Below the pieces are notes generated by a model. The model saw nothing but the letters and a program-made list of their open reading frames with translations. It searched no databases and was not told the DNA's origin. This document shows positions 27,333 to 36,036 of a stretch of DNA of 64,000 nucleotides, in pieces; the stretch's first letter is position 1, and each line of letters opens with the position of its first letter. The stretch is from the NCBI GenBank assembly GCA_016191815.1, contig JACPVI010000035.1, positions 123,969 through 187,968 of the forward strand. The letters run 5' to 3'. The translations under genes and the position numbers were made by a program. This DNA is from Myxococcales bacterium (lineage in GTDB: Bacteria; Myxococcota; Myxococcia; Myxococcales; Myxococcaceae).

Positions 27333-27593
27333 ATGCGCGGTTTGGCGATGGCGGGGCTCTTGTTTCTCGGTTGCGGCACGCCGCCGAATTCGGGCGGGCC
27401 TTGTCGGGCGACCTGCGATTGCAAGCTGACCACCGCGCCGGCGGACTGTCTGGGGGAGTGGGTGTGCAACCCGCAGAAGACTTGCGAGTACGCCTGCAAG
27501 TCGACTTGCAGCTCGGGGGCACCGTCCACCTGCCGGGACGGCGAGGAGTGCAACGGGAGCATCTGCTCCGAGCGGACCAGCTGCCCGAAGTAA
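27333..27593 (+). CDS. Small Cys-rich lipoprotein
   Basis: 86 aa, starting 2 bases after the SCO1 stop, so the two are probably cotranslated. Lipoprotein signal LLFLGCGTPP. The mature part has 12 cysteines in pairs (CRATCDC, CEYACKSTC, CRDGEEC). It may bind metal or be disulfide-stabilised; a link to copper handling is suggested only by the SCO1 neighbour. Confidence 0.7.
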   Translation: MRGLAMAGLLFLGCGTPPNSGGPCRATCDCKLTTAPADCLGEWVCNPQKTCEYACKSTCSSGAPSTCRDGEECNGSICSERTSCPK

Positions 27594-27616
27594 TCGAGGG
27601 CGACCGCTCCTGCGCC

Positions 27617-27777
27617 TCAGGACCTGCGCTTCTCTTCCATCAGCGCTTCCAGTTCGGCGATCCGCTCGAGGTCCTTGGGTCGACCGGCCGCCCGTTTGAG
27701 CTGTCCCGAAGCAGGGTGCGGTCGACATCCTTCTTGAACGCCTCGATGAGGGGGCTCTTCTCCAAGGAAACCGGCAT
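27617..27777 (-). pseudogene. Relic fused from two accessory genes (frameshift/deletion)
   Basis: Reading leftward from 27777, frame one gives MPVSLEKSPLIEAFKKDVDRTLLRDS; near 27700 the sense continues in another frame as QLKRAAGRPKDLERIAELEAL and stops at 27617. FKKDVDRTLLR is a common start of short antitoxin-like proteins, and LKRAAGRPKDLERIAELEAL is the usual C-terminal end of a nucleotidyltransferase-type partner. The two halves look like the ends of a deleted gene pair. The remaining bases of the 27594-27901 gap show nothing else. Confidence 0.6.
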
Positions 27778-27901
27778 CAGCTCGGGCACGTCCGGCGCCA
27801 TTGGGCAACCATGGGCATCCGCCGGGGAGGAAGCCAAGGGCGGGGGGAGAATCTCGGACGGCTCCGCCAGAGTCGAACCGGTGCCTCACCGCAGCTCGGC
27901 C

Positions 27902-28504
27902 CTACCGCCGCCCGCCGCGGGCCCTCTTGGGGGCGGCCTTCTTCCGCACCGCCTTCTTCTTCGCCGGGTGCGGCTTCTTCGGCCTCTTCACCGCCGCCCG
28001 GGCCTTCGCCCCCGCCACCTCCGCTGCCCTCTTCACCTTTGGCGCCTGCCTCAGGCGCGGCTCCGGCCTCGATTTCGCCGCCGCCGCCTGCCTCCTCCGC
28101 GCCTCGATCGCCTCCTTCAACCCCGGCGCCGACAAGTCCACCTGCGAGCGCTGCAGCCGATAGGCCAAATCGTCCCGGAGCCGACCCTGCGCCCAGGCCG
28201 CCGCCGGCGAGGCGCTCATTCCCAAAACCAGCTTGGGCCGCTCCTCCCGCTGCAGGCACAAGACCACCTTGGCCTGCGCCTCCGCTCCCAAAGCGAGCAG
28301 GTCCGGCACCAGCACCACCCCTCTCGTCTTCGCCAGGGCCGGCTCCAACTCCGATTCCTGCCGGACCTCCAAGAGCCCCTCCTCTTGGAAGTGGGAGGTA
28401 GTCTCCAGCGCCCAGGCCCTCCTGTCCGCCTCGCTCCCGCCCCACAACATCAACGCCGTCCGGTTGCGGACCAGCTCTTCCTCGCGGTAGCCCGCGTGCT
28501 GCAT
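27902..28504 (-). CDS. Degenerate sigma-54 AAA-like domain with a histone-like basic tail
   Basis: 200 aa. Residues 35-130 follow the order of a sigma-54 activator AAA core (GVVLVPDLLALGAEAQAKVVLCLQ, then RLRDDLAYRLQRSQVDLSAPGLKE, which recalls FREDLYYRLN.VPLPPLRER) but lack Walker A, Walker B acidic pair and the GAFTGA loop, so it cannot be an ATPase. The last 60 residues are Lys/Ala/Pro-rich (KRPKKPHPAKKKAVRKKAA), like histone H1 tails, and should bind DNA non-specifically. Function unknown; possibly a regulator derived from an enhancer-binding protein. Confidence 0.6.
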   Translation of the reverse strand: MQHAGYREEELVRNRTALMLWGGSEADRRAWALETTSHFQEEGLLEVRQESELEPALAKTRGVVLVPDLLALGAEAQAKVVLCLQREERPKLVLGMSASPAAAWAQGRLRDDLAYRLQRSQVDLSAPGLKEAIEARRRQAAAAKSRPEPRLRQAPKVKRAAEVAGAKARAAVKRPKKPHPAKKKAVRKKAAPKRARGGRR

Positions 28505-28541
28505 GGCGCCTCCCTGTCCGGCACGAAACAGTATCCGCCGC

Positions 28542-30041
28542 TCAGCTTCGCCTGTCGACGCTGTTCGCCCGGTACCAGGCCGCCTTGAAGACCGGCACCG
28601 CCTTTTTCTTGCCCTTGAGCCGGGCCGGGGCCAGAGCCTCGAACGGCCCGGCCTTCTCGGCCAGCGCCGAGGTGCGCTCTCCGATGAGAATCTCCCCGGG
28701 CTTGGCGAGCGAGCAGAGCCTGGCGGCCACGTTCACACAGTCCCCGATGCAGGTGTACTCCGCCCGCCGGGCGCTCCCCAGGTTGCCCGCCACCACCAGT
28801 CCGGTGTTGATGCCGATTCCCAGCTCCAGCTCGGCCGGAGCCTCCTTCCTCGCCCCCCTAAGAAACTCCTCCTTCGCTTCGCGGTTGAGCAGCTGCACCG
28901 ACTCCATCATCATCCGCGCCGCCTGCAAGGCCCGGAGCGCGTCGTCCTCCCGGCCCACCGGGGCGCCGAACACCGCCATCAGCCCGTCCCCGAGGAACTT
29001 GTCCAGGGTGCCGCCGCAGGTGAGCACCGCGTCCGCCATCCGCCCCAACACCGAGTTGAGCAGCGCCACCACCTGCTCCGGCGGCATCGATTCGGAGAGC
29101 GCGGTGAAGTCGCGGATGTCGGCGAAGATGGCCGTCACCTCGCGCTTCTCTCCGTTTAGCACCACGCCCCCGCTCTTTAGAATCTCCTCCACCACCGCGT
29201 CCGAGGTGTAGCGGGCAAACAGCTCCCTCACCCGGGTTATCTCCTTGGTGCGCCGGATGAGGGAGTCGATCCGCGCCGCCAGCTCGCCCATCGAGGCGCC
29301 CTTGTGCACGTAGTCGTCCGCCCCCGCCCTCAGGCCGTAGATGCGCTGCGACTCTTCGTCGTTGATGGTGAGGATGATGACCGGCACCGCTGGCGGTGGA
29401 GCCGACTTGAGCCGCCGGCATAGCTCCGCCCCGTCCAGCCCCGGCATCTGCAGGTCGGTGAGCACGATGTCCGGGGCGAGCCTGGGAATCTGCTCCAGCG
29501 CCTCGTAGGGGTCCTGAAAGCAGCTCACCCGGTAGCCCAGCTGGGAAAGCCCCAGCTCCACCACGTGACAAGCCAAAGGCGAGTCGTCCACCACCAAGAT
29601 TCGCGCCCCTTCCGCGCTGGGCACCTCCTCTTTCGGGGCCAGGGCCTGCGGCCCCATCCGTTGCTGGAGGGAGAGCCCCTCGTAAATCTGCCGGTAGTTG
29701 CAGTGGCCCTTGGCGACCAGGATTTCCCCCAGCCGCCGGCCGTCTTTCTGCTGGGAGGAGAGCGCCTGCTTGAGCTGGTCTTCGCTGATGTAGCCCAGGC
29801 CGATCAGGATTTCCCCCAGGGGAGGCTGGCTGAAGGACGGCACCGCCAAAAGGCCCAGCTCCTCCGCCACCGCCGCCTGGAGCTTCTCCCGGCTGATGTG
29901 CCCCAGGGAGACCAGCGCCTCGCCCAGCCTCTGGCCGTGCGCCTTCTGGAAGGCCAGCGCCTCTTCGACCTGGCCAGGGGTCACCAGGCCGAGCCGGACC
30001 AAGAGCTCCCCGAAGAGCGTGCCCTGCTGAGCGTTGGACAC
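28542..30041 (-). CDS. MshEN-receiver-adenylate/guanylate cyclase hybrid protein
   Basis: 499 aa. Two tandem MshEN/GspE-N-like units (about 8-60 and 73-130; [16 protein letters not shown] and [15 protein letters not shown]) begin the protein; this domain can bind c-di-GMP. A receiver domain follows (about 148-270) with VVDDS, the phosphoacceptor Asp in LTDLQMPG, and ILTIND. The C-terminal class III cyclase domain (about 300-480) has [15 protein letters not shown] and [11 protein letters not shown]. It should make cAMP or cGMP under control of phosphorylation and perhaps c-di-GMP. No histidine kinase is adjacent. Confidence 0.9.
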   Translation of the reverse strand: MSNAQQGTLFGELLVRLGLVTPGQVEEALAFQKAHGQRLGEALVSLGHISREKLQAAVAEELGLLAVPSFSQPPLGEILIGLGYISEDQLKQALSSQQKDGRRLGEILVAKGHCNYRQIYEGLSLQQRMGPQALAPKEEVPSAEGARILVVDDSPLACHVVELGLSQLGYRVSCFQDPYEALEQIPRLAPDIVLTDLQMPGLDGAELCRRLKSAPPPAVPVIILTINDEESQRIYGLRAGADDYVHKGASMGELAARIDSLIRRTKEITRVRELFARYTSDAVVEEILKSGGVVLNGEKREVTAIFADIRDFTALSESMPPEQVVALLNSVLGRMADAVLTCGGTLDKFLGDGLMAVFGAPVGREDDALRALQAARMMMESVQLLNREAKEEFLRGARKEAPAELELGIGINTGLVVAGNLGSARRAEYTCIGDCVNVAARLCSLAKPGEILIGERTSALAEKAGPFEALAPARLKGKKKAVPVFKAAWYRANSVDRRS

Positions 30042-30066
30042 GGCCGGGCCACTTTAAGCCGCCGAC

Positions 30067-31179
30067 TCACTGGCGCCAAACGGAGAGCACCGCGAAGAGA
30101 ATCTCCCCCACGATGAGCAGCACGATGGTGGCCTCCAGGGTGAGGGCCCGATCGGTGTCCACTTCGCCCTTCAACAGCTCGTAGGTCTGGGCGAGCGTCC
30201 GCTGCTTCCGGGTGACGCTCGCCTGCCAGGCGCCGATCCTGAGCTGCTTCACCGCCGCCTCGTAGACCTTGGCAAGGTAGAAGTCGCCGATGATCTTCAG
30301 GCTGTTCTCCACCCGCTCGATGAACTCGTTCAGCTCCATCAAGGTGACCAGCACCTTGCGGGCGAGCACCTTGTAAGGGCTCCAGAGAATGGAGCGCCAG
30401 CCGCGCCTTTGGCTGGCCATCTGCCGGTAGATGTCCGCGAGCTGGGAGTCGAGCACGTCGTCGTAGTAGCGGAACTCGAGCAACTGGGCGTTGGCGATCT
30501 CCAGCAGGTCGGGGATGTCGCCGGAGCCGGTGGGCTCGTAGACGAAGGCGGCGTTCCAGTCGACCACCACCAGGTCGTCCTCGGTGTAGCTGAAGTGGTG
30601 CTCCAACACGTCGGCGCGCTCGCGCTCGGAGAGAGGGCGCTCCCCGGCCTCTCCCAAGAGCAGCCGGGCCAAATCCGCCTCGGCGAGCAGCTTCGCGGGT
30701 GAAGGGTTGCCTTCGATTCTCTCCGCGAAGACGACGGTGTAGCTCTCGGACTGGCCCCACAGGTGGGAGTCCTCCAGCGCCGGGGCGAGCATCTGCCGCA
30801 GTTGGGCGATGCTGTCGGCGGCGATGGAGTCCACCGCGGCGCTGTCGTACAGCTCGTCGGCGAGGGGAATCAGCCGCTCCAGCGAGGTGCCCGGCTCGAT
30901 CGGCACCCGGAGGATGACCGAGGCCGCCCCGTAGCCGAACACCCTCGCGGAGACGTCCACCGTCACCGCCCCCGACCGGACGGGGAGCGACTTTCTCGGC
31001 AGCTCGATGGTGAGCGGCGGGTTGAGGAGCTGGAGGTACTCGCTGCCGGCGCGCCCCAGCTTGAGCCGGCGGCCGTCCTGGGCGAGGAGCGCCTGAGCGC
31101 GCTCGAGGTTCACCTCGGAGGCGATGTCGAAGATGCGGTAGCAGAGCACCGCGCCACGCTGGAACAAGAGCTCGGGCAT
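30067..31179 (-). CDS. Predicted C-terminally anchored membrane protein (DUF155/RMND1-like)
   Basis: 370 aa from the ATG at 31179 (MPELLFQRGAVLCYRIFDIA); an in-frame ATG at 31218 is less likely. A long soluble region ends in helices with FRYYDDVLDSQLADIYRQM and LKIIGDFYLAKVYEAAVKQL, a linker, then one C-terminal membrane helix (ATIVLLIVGEILFAVLSVW). This plan, two coiled helices before a terminal helix containing a Glu, is that of the DUF155 family (mitochondrial RMND1, yeast Rmd1), but I recognise the family only weakly. Function unknown. Confidence 0.5.
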   Translation of the reverse strand: MPELLFQRGAVLCYRIFDIASEVNLERAQALLAQDGRRLKLGRAGSEYLQLLNPPLTIELPRKSLPVRSGAVTVDVSARVFGYGAASVILRVPIEPGTSLERLIPLADELYDSAAVDSIAADSIAQLRQMLAPALEDSHLWGQSESYTVVFAERIEGNPSPAKLLAEADLARLLLGEAGERPLSERERADVLEHHFSYTEDDLVVVDWNAAFVYEPTGSGDIPDLLEIANAQLLEFRYYDDVLDSQLADIYRQMASQRRGWRSILWSPYKVLARKVLVTLMELNEFIERVENSLKIIGDFYLAKVYEAAVKQLRIGAWQASVTRKQRTLAQTYELLKGEVDTDRALTLEATIVLLIVGEILFAVLSVWRQ

Positions 31180-31261
31180 CGTCTGGCAAGTGTAGGCAGG
31201 GGGACCGACGCGCGGCATAGTGCAAAGGCCCTTCGCCCGCCACAACAGTAGAGCTCGCCCC

Positions 31262-31655
31262 TTGCCCTGGCCGCGTCCGCTGCGCGCCCTCTCGCGCCCC
31301 TCCCTGCGGCTGTTCTTTCTCGGATAGTCGGCCTCCCAGCTCGGAAGCTGGATGCAGCCGGCGGCGGTGAGCTGGCTCGTCTGGCGGCTCACCCATGCCG
31401 CGACGATGCTGGGGCTGGTGGCCTTCCTCCAGCAGCTGCCGGTCTTGCTCCTGGGCGTTTATGCCGGGACGGTGGCCGACCGGCGGCCACGCAAGCCTTT
31501 GCTGATGGCCGCGCTGGCCAACGCCTCCACCACGGTGACCGGAATGCGCATGGTCGGCCCTTCGGCGGGAGGCCTGGTGGCCTCGCGTTTGGAGAGTGGT
31601 GGTGCTCGCCTCCAGCGCGGCCTTTCTCTTCGGCTCTCTCCCTCGGCGGGGCTAG
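31262..31655 (+). pseudogene. MFS transporter remnant
   Basis: Starting at a TTG (31262) the frame reads ALSRPSLRLFFLG, then a TAG nonsense codon at 31325-31327, then SASQLGSWMQPAAVSWLVWRLT and FLQQLPVLLLGVYAGTVADRRPRK, the conserved N-terminus of EntS-type MFS exporters. After about 31515 the sense jumps to GMRMVGPSAGGLVASRL from the middle of the family. The last segment, VVVLASSAAFLFGSLPRRG, is in another frame and ends at 31655. So a gene of about 400 codons is reduced to about 130, with one nonsense mutation, one or more deletions and a frameshift. Confidence 0.8.
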
Positions 31656-32107
31656 GCCTTGCCCTGGGCGAGGGCCTTGGCGGCGGCGCGTCCGCGGGGG
31701 AGGGAGATGTTCTTCACCGAGCGGGGAGCGGCGAACTCCACCCAGTCCGAGGGCAGCCTGTTGGAGCGGGCCAGGTTGCGGAACTTCTGGTAGTGGGCGG
31801 CGCAGTAGCCCTTGCTGCGGGCGTTGCGCTTGCAGTCCTCGAGGGCGCAGGGGCGGGCGTTGTCGCCGCGGTTCTTGCCACGCACCGGACCGCGGCGGCG
31901 CCGTGCCACCGGCGCGGGAGGAGTGCTGGAACGCCGGGAGCCTCCGTTGAGAAGCGAGCCCAGCGGGGCCAGCCGTTCCGCCAGCTCTCGCAGCCCGTTC
32001 AGACCGGCCGTCCCGTCCTGCAGCTTGGCCACGGTCTCGCGCATCGGCCGGAGCTGAATTTCCACCTCGTCCCGAATCATCTCCCGGAAGGCTCTTTCGA
32101 CAGACAT
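31652..32107 (-). CDS. Putative zinc-binding protein with C-terminal CxxH motif
   Basis: 151 aa; AAAGGAAC precedes the ATG. The N-terminus is helical (VERAFREMIRDEVEIQLRPM). The central PCALEDCKRNARSKGYCAAHYQKFR holds Cys-x4-Cys...Cys-x2-His, probably one structural zinc site, next to a basic segment RRRRGPVRGKNRG that could contact nucleic acid. It looks like a family of small myxobacterial proteins with an HNH/zinc-ribbon-like motif. The upstream 32108-32200 stretch is relatively A+T-rich and likely contains its promoter. Confidence 0.6.
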   Translation of the reverse strand: MSVERAFREMIRDEVEIQLRPMRETVAKLQDGTAGLNGLRELAERLAPLGSLLNGGSRRSSTPPAPVARRRRGPVRGKNRGDNARPCALEDCKRNARSKGYCAAHYQKFRNLARSNRLPSDWVEFAAPRSVKNISLPRGRAAAKALAQGKA

Positions 32108-32301
32108 GTTGTTCCTTTTGTGAGTGGAAAGACTGCGGCACCTTTGCCACGAATTGGCCCGACAGTCTATTGATTGTTGAATGGATATTGCTCAGACAAC
32201 CTTCGCGTCCAAGGCCGAAGCCCCCTGCGAAAGAAGCCGGTGTGGAGTCAGATCCAGCCGTGGGAAGCTGCGGTGAGCCGGAGAACAACCGGGTGCGGTA
32301 G

Positions 32302-32432
32302 CGGGACCGGGTGCGGCCTCGTGGACGGGCACGGGGACGGCGGCGGGCACGCACACGGGCCTCACCCCCGTGGCCGCCTCCGCCGTGCGCGATCCGGGAC
32401 CGTCCCCGCGCCCGCAAGCGCACCCGGTCCCG
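32302..32432. repeat. Long imperfect inverted repeat downstream of the channel gene
   Basis: Arms 32302-32315 and 32419-32432 are exact 14-bp complements; inner arms 32326-32340 and 32400-32414 match at 14 of 15. The hairpin would be over 30 bp of stem with small bulges. It lies in the 374-base gap (32108-32481), 50 bases past the stop of the leftward channel gene. No T tract; it could terminate transcription or stabilise RNA. The remainder of this gap has no supported gene. Confidence 0.6.
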
Positions 32433-32481
32433 GTCCCGACCCCGGCAGTTCGACCAAGTCCTTGGTGAGATCCACCTCCAT

Positions 32482-34560
32482 TCATCTTCTCCCCGTCGAG
32501 GAGAGCGCCTTCCCGGTCTTGGCCTCGCCCGGCGGTGCCGACGGCTGCGGCGCCCGAGTGGGCTGGGACGGTGCCGCTCGCGCGGGGGCCACCCCCTGTC
32601 CCGCCGCGGCCTTCACCGGCTCCGCCGCCGCGCCCTTCGGCTCCTCGGAGTCGTCCTCGGAGATGACGATGACCCGGTCCTCCTCGGAGAAGGCCAGCAT
32701 CTCGTCTTGCTTGGGGTTGATGAGCGGGGGCTGCCCGGCGCGAATGTAGCCGATCGCCACCTCCCCCCGCGTCCTGGCCACCTTCTGGACGGAGATCCAA
32801 GAGAGGTGCTGCCCGATCGGCGCGTAGCAAGCGGCCCGCTTGAGGTAGACCTCGTTCCCGTCGGAGTCGAACAGGTCGGCGAACACCGCGTTCAGCTCCC
32901 TTCGCTCGGAGACCTGGGCGAGGAGCATGCTGGTAATCTCGCTCGAGACCACGAAGTCGGCGCCGTAGTCCTGCTCCAATAGGTCCTTCGTCCTCGGGTC
33001 GAGGATTTCGCTGATGATGCGCGGCTTGTGGGGGCCGAAGGCCTGGAACAGCTCACGCAGGAGCAAGACGGTGATCACCGTCCGCGCGTCCGCCTCGTCC
33101 TCGCTCACCCGGTCGTCCGCCATGATCAGCGCCACCGAGAAATCAGGGGAGGCCACCTTCTTCAGAGCGTCCGGCATGGTCGGGTCGCCCTCGACATACT
33201 TGAGTTTCAGGTTTTTCAGCCCTTGCACCTCGGCGCGGATGAACTCGGCAAACTCCTCCTTGGGCCAGCCGGGCATCAGCCAGGCCTCCGAGCCGGCGAG
33301 GACATAGTTGTCGAACTCGCGGAGCATGTCGGAAATCTTGTCCCCCATCCCGCACACCAGCACTTTCTCCGGCGTCCTCGGCCTCGGCGGGCTGCCTTCG
33401 AAGCCCGGCGGGATGGAGGGTTGGTGACTGGCGGTGAGGGAGAAGGTGTCGTCGTCTTCGGCCAGCACCAACAGCTGGTCGGAGGCCTGGAGGAGGAAGT
33501 CCTCCGGCGGGTTGAGGATGCACTGCGGCTCGGGCTCCACCCGGCGCACCCCGGCCACCACCGCGTCCTTCATCCGGAACTGGGTCACTCCGAAGGGCTG
33601 GCCGGCCAGCTCGGGGAAGCTCTTGAAGTAGAACTCCGAGCCCTCGTAGGTGAGCAGGTCCCGGTACACCTGGGCGAGGCCGTTCTGCCGGGCGGTCTGG
33701 ACAATCATCCGGCTCAAGGTTTCCTTCATCGCCACCACCTCGATCCCGCCGGCCCCCAGCCGCTCCACCACCGCCCGTCGCTTGCCGTCGAGCAGCTCCA
33801 CCACCACATGGTTTTGGGTGAGCGCCCCTTTGATGCGCCGGAGCGCGAGCACCGCCTTGATCGCGCCCATGTCCGCCTGGCCCGGCACGTGGTCGTCGGT
33901 GGGGTCGGCGTCGGAGGCCAAGACGATGATGCTCTTCGCCCGCCCCGCCCCTACCTTCTTGAGGTCGTGCGGGGAGAAGGGCGAGCCCTGCCGCACCACC
34001 ACCCGGATGGTGAGCATGTCGCCCATCCGCTCGCGGACCTCGTTCTCCACCTCTTCCTTCTCGGCTTCGGAGAGGATGACCGCCGAGGCGTGCTTCTGGT
34101 TGTGGTTGGCCTCCCTGAGCTCCCGCAGGATGGTGAAGACCTTCTCGCTGTAGCCGAGGATGAGGGTGTGGCCTCGGTCGATGACCGGGCTCTTCCCCTT
34201 GCGGAGGTCGTCAATCTTGTCCCCGATGGTGGAGCTGACCAGGCCGATGAGCAACGCCACCACCATCACCCCGGAGAGGGTGGAGAGGGTGGCCACGAGG
34301 CGCACCAGGGTGCCCTCGTCGTCGCCCATCGTGCCCGCGTCGGCCACGCGGGTCATTGCCCACCACATCGCCTCCAGGAAGTCGAACGACTTCTCCGGCT
34401 CCCTCGGCCTCACCGCCACCGCCAGGCCGGCGCAGAGGAGGATGAGCAAAAAGGAAATCCCGAAAAGTCCGATGAACCGGGCCATCGGGCTCCAGGACAT
34501 GAAGCGGTCTATCTGGTAGCGAATCTTGTCGCCGGTGCTCACCTGATCGTGGCTTGTCAT
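32482..34560 (-). CDS. CASTOR/POLLUX-like ion channel with tandem RCK-type domains
   Basis: 692 aa from the ATG at 34560 (MTSHDQVSTGDKIRYQIDRF); an ORF extends further but lacks support. Two or three N-terminal membrane helices flank a pore segment containing ADAGTM (near residues 73-78), which mirrors the ADAGNHA filter of plant POLLUX. Two cytoplasmic nucleotide-binding (RCK-like) domains follow, the first starting GHTLILGYSEKVFTILREL, the second EKVLVCGMGDKISDMLREF. It is predicted to be a cation channel gated by a bound ligand such as Ca2+. It is an inner-membrane protein with no partner genes nearby. Confidence 0.85.
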   Translation of the reverse strand: MTSHDQVSTGDKIRYQIDRFMSWSPMARFIGLFGISFLLILLCAGLAVAVRPREPEKSFDFLEAMWWAMTRVADAGTMGDDEGTLVRLVATLSTLSGVMVVALLIGLVSSTIGDKIDDLRKGKSPVIDRGHTLILGYSEKVFTILRELREANHNQKHASAVILSEAEKEEVENEVRERMGDMLTIRVVVRQGSPFSPHDLKKVGAGRAKSIIVLASDADPTDDHVPGQADMGAIKAVLALRRIKGALTQNHVVVELLDGKRRAVVERLGAGGIEVVAMKETLSRMIVQTARQNGLAQVYRDLLTYEGSEFYFKSFPELAGQPFGVTQFRMKDAVVAGVRRVEPEPQCILNPPEDFLLQASDQLLVLAEDDDTFSLTASHQPSIPPGFEGSPPRPRTPEKVLVCGMGDKISDMLREFDNYVLAGSEAWLMPGWPKEEFAEFIRAEVQGLKNLKLKYVEGDPTMPDALKKVASPDFSVALIMADDRVSEDEADARTVITVLLLRELFQAFGPHKPRIISEILDPRTKDLLEQDYGADFVVSSEITSMLLAQVSERRELNAVFADLFDSDGNEVYLKRAACYAPIGQHLSWISVQKVARTRGEVAIGYIRAGQPPLINPKQDEMLAFSEEDRVIVISEDDSEEPKGAAAEPVKAAAGQGVAPARAAPSQPTRAPQPSAPPGEAKTGKALSSTGRR

Positions 34561-34668
34561 GGGTTGCGCTCCGGCGGCGCACCATACACCCCCGGGCGCG
34601 GTGCGCCACCGCCCCGCTGGCCGGAGTAACGTCCCCTCCGGGCGACCGCTAGAAACTTTGCCTACATC

Positions 34669-35025
34669 GTGGCGACAATACCTACACCCGCCCGACCGAG
34701 AAGGCGGGACAGCTACGACTGGGTGTCGCCCTCTTCGAACGGCGACGCCCTGTTCGCCGAAATCAAGTCCGCCCTCGAGGCGAAGCAGTCGGTGGCGGCG
34801 GGGACCCACGGGCACGAATCCGAGTCGATGTACGCCGGCACCGGCGTCTACGCCGATCACGCCTACACCATCTTCGGAGTGAGCGAGGAGAACGGCCAAA
34901 AGTACGTCCACCTCCGAAACCCCTGGGGCGAGGTGGAGCCCTCTGGCAATGGCCCCGACGACGGGAACTTCAAGCTCGAGATGGCCACCTTCCAGAAGCT
35001 GTATTCGTCCTTGTACGTGTCGTGA
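34669..35025 (+). pseudogene. C-terminal fragment of a calpain-like cysteine protease
   Basis: 118 codons. DHAYTIFGVSEENGQKYVHLRNPWGEVE is the calpain (C2) region with the catalytic His and Asn. The upstream part that would hold the catalytic Cys is missing: the open frame begins about 40 bases before the GTG at 34669, after a TAA. No ribosome binding site. It is most simply a 5'-deleted relic; it cannot be an active protease as it stands. Confidence 0.65.
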
Positions 35026-35029
35026 GAGG

Positions 35030-35533
35030 TCAAGGCGCCGGAGCGCCTCCCCACTCGAGCTTCGCGCACGCCTCCGCGGCCTCCTCCACTTCCCCCTCGC
35101 TCGCTCCCGGGAAGGAAGCGCACAGAAAGAGGTCGGCCCCTACCCGCTTCGCCCCCAACATCGCCGGCTGCTCCATCCCCCCGTCCCCGGCCTTGAGGAG
35201 GTAGCGCACCAGGGAGGCGCCTTCCTCGGTCCGCGACCAAACCACCTCGAGATGGGCGCGCTCCAGGCCAGACCCGAGCCAAGCGGTCAACGCCTCCGGC
35301 CTGGGCAGCTCCGCGCCCGCCCCGGGCCATAGGTCTATCCGCAGCACTGCCTGCCGCTTGGGTCCAGCCCGGAAGCTGTGGTCCGGCCCCGCCTGCGCCA
35401 CCCAGCCGTCCGGCAGCGGAACCGTCACCCCCGCGCGCGCGGGGGCACGCTCGGCCGCCGCCTTCGAGTCCGGACAGCCAAGCTCCAGCGCGAGCAGGGC
35501 GCCGAGGAGCGGCAGCGCCGGCCAACCACCCAC
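35030..35533 (-). CDS. Small lipoprotein downstream of bactofilin
   Basis: 167 aa from a GTG at 35533 that overlaps the last base of the bactofilin stop (TAGTG). Lipoprotein signal ending ALLALELGCPDSK. The mature domain (VPLPDGWVAQAGPDHSFRAG ... VRYLLKAGDGGMEQP) is a small alpha/beta fold with no recognised family. Translational coupling to bactofilin suggests a role at the cell envelope with it. Confidence 0.65.
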   Translation of the reverse strand: MGGWPALPLLGALLALELGCPDSKAAAERAPARAGVTVPLPDGWVAQAGPDHSFRAGPKRQAVLRIDLWPGAGAELPRPEALTAWLGSGLERAHLEVVWSRTEEGASLVRYLLKAGDGGMEQPAMLGAKRVGADLFLCASFPGASEGEVEEAAEACAKLEWGGAPAP

Positions 35534-36006
35534 TACTTGTGCGGGGCCGCCGCCACCGCCGCAGGGGCGCCCACCCCGACCGCCGCGCCCTTCCCTCCCA
35601 GGCTCTCCATCTTGCACGTCCCCTCCAAGATGACCCCCCGCTCCATCGAGAGCGCCGGCGTCTCCACGCTCCCCTTCACCCGCCCGGGCTGGTGCAGCTC
35701 GATGGACTGGGTGGCCTTGATGTTCCCCTCCACCACCCCGTTCACGATGACCGTGCCGGCGGAGATCTCCGCGGAGACCCGCGCCCCCTCGCCGATCACC
35801 AGGGTGTCCTTGGTGTTGATCTGCCCGGTGAACTTCCCGTCGATCCGCACCTGGCCCTCGAAGGTCAGCTTCCCGTCGAACTCGCTCCCCTTGCCCAGAA
35901 GGGTGTGCACCTCTCCAGCACGAACTGACACGTTGTTCTCCTCTCGTCGGACCGGTACCGCGCCCGTCGTCGGTTTCTCGTCTTTCTTCTCGCCGAATAA
36001 CGCCAT
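35533..36006 (-). CDS. Bactofilin
   Basis: 157 aa. The central beta-helix domain (about 38-130) has the bactofilin pattern LGKGSEFDGKLTFEGQVRIDGKFTGQI ... VIGEGARVSAEI ... VNGVVEGNI; the termini are Ala/Pro-rich and disordered. Bactofilins polymerise without nucleotide into cytoskeletal filaments; in Myxococcus one set positions ParABS complexes at subpolar sites. Its position 30 bases after parB supports that role. Confidence 0.92.
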   Translation of the reverse strand: MALFGEKKDEKPTTGAVPVRREENNVSVRAGEVHTLLGKGSEFDGKLTFEGQVRIDGKFTGQINTKDTLVIGEGARVSAEISAGTVIVNGVVEGNIKATQSIELHQPGRVKGSVETPALSMERGVILEGTCKMESLGGKGAAVGVGAPAAVAAAPHK

Positions 36007-36036
36007 CGCAAAGCCCCGCTTCCGTTTGGAGCCACG

